Positions 61,083 through 64,000 of a stretch of DNA of 64,000 nt are shown one piece after another. How positions within the stretch are numbered: position 1 is the stretch's first letter; every line of letters starts with the position of its first letter. The stretch is taken from contig NZ_JBGKAC010000001.1 of NCBI RefSeq assembly GCF_041361465.1, positions 1,736,001-1,800,000 on the forward strand, given 5' to 3'. Source of the stretch: Halobaculum sp. MBLA0143. Lineage in GTDB: Archaea; Halobacteriota; Halobacteria; Halobacteriales; Haloferacaceae. The translations under genes and the position numbers were made by a program. Under the pieces are notes generated by a model that had not been told where the DNA came from, did no database searches, and saw nothing but the letters and a program-made list of their open reading frames with translations.

Positions 61083-62792
61083 GTGGACGGAGCGCCAGCA
61101 GGACGCTGCGGCTACGAGTGGCCCGCAGACTGTCCGTCGTTCGACTACGACGACTACTGGCTCCTCCAGCCGGGCGCCAGCCACGGCCAGACGACCTGCA
61201 TTCGCGCGTCGCTGCCGGACACCGACCGCTGCGTGTGGCACGCCCGCCCCGACGAGACGAGCCGGAAGACCGCCGACCGACTGCGGGACAGTCGCGCAGC
61301 CACGTCGCCCGAGACGGATCACGCTCCGACACTCGACGGCGCGGTGCTCGCCGGCGTCGCGGTCGACGGCCCCCTGGACCTCCGCGGCGCGTCGCTCCGA
61401 GACGCCGACTTCTCGGGGGCGACGCTGACGAACGTCGACCTCGCCGACGCGAATCTCCGGAGCGCCGACCTGTCGGGGGCGACACTCGCGGACACGACCC
61501 TCGCGGGCGCGAATCTCCAGTCTGCCGACTTCTCGCGGGCGACGTTCGTGAACGCCGACCTCTCGGAGGCAGCGCTTCTCGCCGCCGACTTCTCCGAGGC
61601 GGAGACCGCTCGGAGCGGGGCCAGCCAGAGCGACACCGACGGAGACGACACCGACGGAGACGACACCGACAGGAGCGACACCGACAGGAGCGACACCAGT
61701 CGCGCCAGTGACGACACGAGCCGCCAGAACGGCGACCCCTCACCTCTGACACTCACTGGGGCGAGTATGTCGAACGTGGACCTCCAGTCGGCCGATCTCT
61801 CGAGAGCCGACCTGTCGGACGCGACCCTCACCGAGGCGAAGCTGTTCCGGACGACACTCGCGGGGGCGACTCTCCGCGGGGCCGACCTGTCGCGAGCGAC
61901 GGTCGGCGAGGGCCGGTACGTCGCCGGGCTGGCCGTCGAGTACCCGAACCCGAACCCCCAGACTGTCGACCTGTCGGGGGCGGACCTCCGGGACGCAGAT
62001 CTCGTGGAGGCGGATCTCCGACGCGCCGACCTCTCGGACGCGCGACTCCAACGCGCGAACCTCTCGCTGGTGGAGCTCCCGGGCGCGGATCTCGCTGGCG
62101 CGGCACTCGGCGACACCGACCTCTCGGGGACGAACCTCCAGGGGGCCAGCCTCCGCGAGACAGCCTTCGCGGCGACCGACCTCTCCGGTGCGGATCTCTC
62201 CGAGACGGACCGCTCGGGGGTGAGTTTCCGCGGCGCGGAACTCGCTGGGGTGGATCTGTCCGGCGCGGATCTCTCAGAGACGGATCTCTCGGGGGTCGTC
62301 CTCCAACGCGCCACCCTCTCGGGAGCGACACTCCACGGAGCCGACCTCTCGGAGGCGACCCTCACGAGAACGGATCTCTCCGACCTGGATCTCTCGACGA
62401 CGGCGTTGTCCGGTGCCGACCTCTCCGAGACTGATCTCCGGGACACAGATCTCTCCGGGTGTGACCTGTCTGGGGTCGCACTCGACGGCGCGAATCTCGC
62501 CGGCACGGATCTCTCGGGCGTTACGGTCGACGACACGACGACCGCCGGCGGGGTCGTGGAACAGCCCACAGCCGCGGCGTGGGGGGAGCTGGCCGACGCC
62601 TACGCCGACCTCGCTGCGGCGTGCCGTGCGGCCGGCTCCGAGGAGGCGGCGCGTCGACTGGCGACGAGTGAACGTCGGGCCCGGCGCCGCGAGGCGGCCG
62701 CCGCAGACGGGTGGCTCTCGCGGCGACACCTCTCCTCGTTCGCTCGCGATCGACTCGCCGCGTGTCGGGCGACCGTCCGTCGTCGCCTCTGA
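61083..62792 (+). CDS. Pentapeptide-repeat protein, paralogue lacking the channel domain
   Basis: 569 aa from GTG 61083. The first 60 residues repeat the Cys module of its neighbour with every key residue at the same position (C9, C17, C39, C50, H53; CGYEWPADC, TTCIR, CVWHA). Pentapeptide repeats (LSGADLRDADLVEADLRRADL and similar) fill about 95-465, interrupted at about 176-225 by a Ser/Asp/Thr low-complexity insert. The C-terminal helical part (ARRLATSERRARRREAAAADGWLSRRHLSSF) aligns with the other protein but stops at RATVRRRL, where TM1 would begin. Codons are typical GC-rich for the host. Soluble; role unknown. Confidence 0.9.
   Translation: MDGAPAGRCGYEWPADCPSFDYDDYWLLQPGASHGQTTCIRASLPDTDRCVWHARPDETSRKTADRLRDSRAATSPETDHAPTLDGAVLAGVAVDGPLDLRGASLRDADFSGATLTNVDLADANLRSADLSGATLADTTLAGANLQSADFSRATFVNADLSEAALLAADFSEAETARSGASQSDTDGDDTDGDDTDRSDTDRSDTSRASDDTSRQNGDPSPLTLTGASMSNVDLQSADLSRADLSDATLTEAKLFRTTLAGATLRGADLSRATVGEGRYVAGLAVEYPNPNPQTVDLSGADLRDADLVEADLRRADLSDARLQRANLSLVELPGADLAGAALGDTDLSGTNLQGASLRETAFAATDLSGADLSETDRSGVSFRGAELAGVDLSGADLSETDLSGVVLQRATLSGATLHGADLSEATLTRTDLSDLDLSTTALSGADLSETDLRDTDLSGCDLSGVALDGANLAGTDLSGVTVDDTTTAGGVVEQPTAAAWGELADAYADLAAACRAAGSEEAARRLATSERRARRREAAAADGWLSRRHLSSFARDRLAACRATVRRRL
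61632..61691 (+). repeat. 15-bp coding tandem repeat in the second pentapeptide gene
   Basis: Four units in two identical pairs (61632-61661 and 61662-61691), followed by a partial fifth. They encode Asp-Thr-Asp-Gly-Asp, then Asp-Thr-Asp-Arg-Ser, a loop inserted in the pentapeptide array. Confidence 0.9.
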
Positions 62793-62838
62793 GCTCCCGT
62801 TCGACGACCGCGGGTGACGCCGACTACACTGTCCCGGC

Positions 62839-63561
62839 TCAGTCCGGCCCAGACACCGCGTCGGTCGGCTCTCTCGCCTCACTCGCCGCAGTGTACTCCG
62901 GCGGGCTGGGGGCGGCGACGCCCGACAGCTCCGAGAAGTCCGGGACTCGGTAGTCCGCCCGCACACAGCGCCCGCGGCGGGCGTGCCCGTGCCGTTCGAC
63001 GTGGACGGCGTCCAAGCCGGCGTTCCAGGCGGCGCCCACGTCGCTCTGGCCGTCGCCGAGCAGCACGCCGTCGACGTCACCCTCGAATCCCAGCTCCGAG
63101 AGCACCTGGCGGACGGGCGCGGGGTCGGGCTTGTACCCCGTCTCCCGGTCACACGAGAGGAAGGCGTCGAACCACTCGTCGATCTCCAGCGTCTCGACGA
63201 CGGGGTACGCCAGGAACGCGGCGCAGTGGGTGACGACACCCACCGGCACGTTGGCCTCGCGGAGTCGACGGATCAGTCGGGCGGCGTCGTCGTAGACGTA
63301 CGACGCCGCGGCGCGGGCCTGGGGGTCCTCCGCGTCGTGGAACACCTCCCAGAAGCGCTCCGGGTCGATCCCCCACTCCCGGAGGTGTTCGTTCCGGGTT
63401 CGCGTCAGCCCGTGCCAGAGGTCCTCGGCCTGGCGGTCGGTGAACTCGTAGTCGAGTCGGTCGCCGGTGCGGTCGAAGACGGCCCGCGTGTACGCCCACT
63501 CCGCGTCGACGACCGTCCCGTCCAGGTCGAACAGCCACACGTCGTACTCCTCTGGGCCCAT
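62839..63561 (-). CDS. HAD-superfamily hydrolase
   Basis: 240 aa haloacid-dehalogenase-like phosphatase. Motif I is VWLFDLDGTVVDAEW (nucleophile and acid/base Asp), motif II the Thr in VGVVTHCAAFL, motif III the Lys in ETGYKPDPAPVRQVLSELG, and motif IV GVLLGDGQSDVGAAWNAG. A helical cap lies between motifs I and II. It resembles phosphoglycolate-phosphatase/pyrophosphatase-like HADs; the substrate is unknown. ATG 63561. The pentapeptide gene converges on it, 46 nt apart. Confidence 0.92.
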   Translation of the reverse strand: MGPEEYDVWLFDLDGTVVDAEWAYTRAVFDRTGDRLDYEFTDRQAEDLWHGLTRTRNEHLREWGIDPERFWEVFHDAEDPQARAAASYVYDDAARLIRRLREANVPVGVVTHCAAFLAYPVVETLEIDEWFDAFLSCDRETGYKPDPAPVRQVLSELGFEGDVDGVLLGDGQSDVGAAWNAGLDAVHVERHGHARRGRCVRADYRVPDFSELSGVAAPSPPEYTAASEAREPTDAVSGPD

Positions 63562-63661
63562 CGGAACGACGAGTAGACGGTCCGTGTGGGTAAACCCCCG
63601 GACCGTGTCTGGGGGTGTGACTGTCTCGGGGTGTGACCGTGCCGACGTGCGACGGTCCCAC

Positions 63662-64000
63662 TCAGGTCTCGAAGTGGAACGCCGCGCCGCCGGCCGACGA
63701 CTCGTCGAGGTCGACACTCCAGCCGTGAGCCTCGGCGATTCGGCGGACGATGGGCAGCCCGAACCCGGTGCCGTCCTCGCTGTGGGTGACGCCGGCGTCG
63801 AACACCTCGTCGCGCTCTTCTTCCGGCACCCCGGGACCGTCGTCGGCGACGACGAACCCCGACTCCGTCCGGGCGACCCGGACGGCCACGTCCGGCCCAC
63901 CGTGTTCGACGGCGTTGCGGTAGAGGTTCTCGAACAGCTCCGACAGCCGGTCGGCGTCCGCTTCGACCGTCAGCCCGTCGGTGTCGCCGGTGTCGAGCGT
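63662..64000 (-). CDS. Histidine kinase C-terminal ATPase domain (continues past right edge)
   Basis: Partial: the 3' 339 bases of a minus-strand gene. It shows ADRLSELFENLYRNAVEHGG (N-box), FVVADDGPGVPEEERDEVFDAG (G1) and DGTGFGLPIVRRIAEAHGW (G2) of a HATPase_c domain, ending FHFET. The sensor and HisKA parts lie outside the window, so the signal cannot be inferred. Confidence 0.9.
   Translation of the reverse strand, partial: TLDTGDTDGLTVEADADRLSELFENLYRNAVEHGGPDVAVRVARTESGFVVADDGPGVPEEERDEVFDAGVTHSEDGTGFGLPIVRRIAEAHGWSVDLDESSAGGAAFHFET

Overview
The window is chromosomal DNA of a halophilic archaeon (class Halobacteria). The evidence is the very high GC content, strongly acidic proteins, GTGA/ATGA-overlapping operons, TATA boxes 25-29 nt upstream of many start codons (leaderless transcripts), and haloarchaeal hallmark genes: sensory rhodopsin I with its transducer, the C50 carotenoid operon, CetZ1, dodecin, two-subunit GMP synthase, Tat-dependent exported proteins and VapBC. 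I do not assign a genus. Both ends cut genes: the htrI 5' part at the left and a histidine kinase at the right. I see no rRNA, tRNA, CRISPR array or intact insertion sequence.

Layout. 1-5.8 kb: htrI-sopI phototaxis pair, carB, small conserved protein. 5.8-10.7 kb: SDR oxidoreductase, a decayed membrane-protein gene, then crtI-lyeJ-cruF (bacterioruberin synthesis). 10.7-17.1 kb: TrmJ-like RNA methyltransferase, purM-DNA glycosylase, a TetR-MATE efflux operon with a palindromic operator, nucleoside deaminase, dodecin. 17.1-19.6 kb: a halocin C8-like bacteriocin locus whose precursor gene carries an in-frame TGA, with a small membrane protein (possible immunity) and a divergent TrmB regulator. 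19.6-32 kb: exported hydrolase, M42 peptidase, Tat-subtilisin, rnp4-yhbY, FAH hydrolase, and the minus-strand run mbf1-tpiA-kinase-grpE-hydrolase, then purD. 32-36.7 kb: methyltransferase pseudogene, guaA(b) and pyrG, NDUFA9-like protein. 36.7-41.5 kb: cetZ1, exported membrane-anchored protein, cofC, XPB-type helicase, lipoprotein. 41.5-48.2 kb: sufC-sufB-sufD and polB. 48.3-57.4 kb: small membrane proteins, thioesterase, HtrA-like lipoprotein protease, orphan osmolyte-binding lipoprotein, sensor kinase, creatininase/AIR-synthase pair, esterase. 57.4-62.8 kb: an accessory island with two paralogous pentapeptide-repeat proteins, a relic of a third copy and a VapBC module. 62.8-64 kb: HAD hydrolase and kinase fragment.

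Most notable are: (i) three AT-rich codon patches in polB lying exactly on Exo II, motif B and motif C, two of which are classic PolB intein sites, as if inteins and their flanks had come and gone; (ii) the paired pentapeptide proteins sharing a five-residue Cys/His module at identical positions (C9, C17, C39, C50, H53), one ending in a degenerate K+-channel-like domain, the other truncated just before it; (iii) the halocin precursor broken by one TGA while its promoter, Tat signal and ten-cysteine core remain; (iv) three tandem perfect hairpins with the same CGCCCC loop but different stems between convergent genes; (v) a five-codon leaderless mini-ORF whose stop overlaps the cetZ1 start.

Functional threads: nucleotide synthesis (carB, purM, purD, guaA, pyrG), light and membrane biology (sopI/htrI, carotenoids), Fe-S assembly (suf), and stress or signal handling (two and a half histidine kinases, grpE, HtrA). 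All family assignments are from reading motifs and memory of families; no database search was run.
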